Source: Propionimicrobium sp963511305
GTDB lineage: Bacteria; Actinomycetota; Actinomycetes; Propionibacteriales; Propionibacteriaceae
Length of the DNA stretch: 42,644 nucleotides
Direction of reading: 5' to 3'
Assembly (NCBI GenBank): GCA_963511305.1
Contig: CAUPIJ010000015.1
Span: 1-42,644, forward strand
Shown: piece by piece, positions 42,548-42,644 of the stretch
Numbering within the stretch: position 1 is the first letter of the stretch
Layout of the letters: each line of letters begins with the position of its first letter
Notes under the pieces: model-generated
The model's input: the letters and a program-made list of their open reading frames with translations, nothing else
Told to the model about the DNA's origin: nothing
Database searches by the model: none
Translations under genes and position numbers: made by a program

Positions 42548-42644
42548 ATGGGCTTCAAATACAATGGCCTGGTGCTTAAAAAGATCGACTGGTTTTTAAC
42601 CGGCATCATCGCCTTCGCCCTCTTGGGCACTTTTCTTCCTGCTC
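42548..42644 (+). CDS. Probable bile acid:sodium symporter-type transporter, 3'-truncated
   Basis: Only 32 codons are inside the window. They read GFKYNGLVLKKIDWFLTGII and then AFALLGTFLPA, a short polar start and the first membrane helix. The DWFLTG-helix-LxxFLPA pattern is typical of the N-terminus of bile acid:sodium symporter (SBF-like) proteins, but so short a piece supports only a tentative call. ATG 42548 has a weak ribosome site. Confidence 0.5.
   Translation, partial: MGFKYNGLVLKKIDWFLTGIIAFALLGTFLPA

Noticed and set aside
1..42644. tRNA, rRNA and replication-origin features
   Set aside because: I looked for cloverleaf-like or DnaA-box-rich stretches in the gaps and saw none I could support; no computed search was possible.

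Overview
The window looks like one end of a contig from a high-GC Gram-positive bacterium (Actinomycetota). The chromosomal backbone carries the typical actinobacterial run xerC - M23 peptidase - rpsB - tsf - pyrH - frr - cdsA - rlmN - dxr - ispG - GNAT. LPXTG/sortase-C remnants, a glycyl-radical enzyme and a mannose-family PTS suggest a host-associated facultative anaerobe, possibly Actinomycetaceae-like; the family is a guess. Hand counts of single 60-base lines give about 63-67% G+C in the cobalamin region, mostly 50-57% in the sugar island and about 43% in the DUF559 gene, so the window is a mosaic.

Region 1 (1-3195): the first ~83 bases look like sequencing-adapter debris. Then come the 3' part of a large LuxR-type regulator and, on the other strand, the wreck of a pilus locus (a sortase-C fragment and a pilin sorting signal with a stop codon). 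Region 2 (3196-6034): molybdate uptake, with a Mop/TOBE-HTH protein, lipoprotein ModA and a ModB-ModC fusion.

Region 3 (about 6035-17950): a catabolic island. It has its own HPr and enzyme I, a Gfo/Idh/MocA oxidoreductase, a GntR/UTRA regulator, a mannose-family EIIABCD with a Cof-type HAD phosphatase and, divergently, a glycyl-radical enzyme of the dehydratase/lyase type, its radical-SAM activase and a divergent DeoC-like aldolase. The set resembles the E. coli ybiVWY-fsaA and pflD-fsaB loci, but with a DeoC-family aldolase in place of FSA. I propose that the PTS makes a sugar-alcohol or anhydro-sugar phosphate, the radical enzyme eliminates or opens it to a deoxy-sugar phosphate, and the aldolase splits that into glyceraldehyde-3-phosphate and a C2 or C3 carbonyl. 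This is the best candidate for an undescribed system here.

Region 4 (17968-19219): a fragment of a second modC is cut by a ~112-bp MITE-like element with near-perfect 21-bp terminal inverted repeats. A second copy in the same orientation lies 950 bp away. Between them is a low-GC gene for a DUF559-type (Vsr-like) nuclease.

Region 5 (19225-42644): the backbone, read mainly on the minus strand, is interrupted by two plus-strand blocks. One is a late-cobalamin cluster (cobD, cobQ, cobO, a cobB-cobC fusion, cobT, cobU, cobS, with a divergent cobC-like phosphatase). The other is an ACT-domain/UPF0210 pair. The site-2 protease gene usually found between dxr and ispG is missing, and rlmN carries an in-frame TAG. 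Past rpsB lie a double-M23 protein, an orphan gene fragment, a XerC/D recombinase, peptide deformylase, NAD-malic enzyme and the start of a probable bile-acid:sodium symporter-type transporter.
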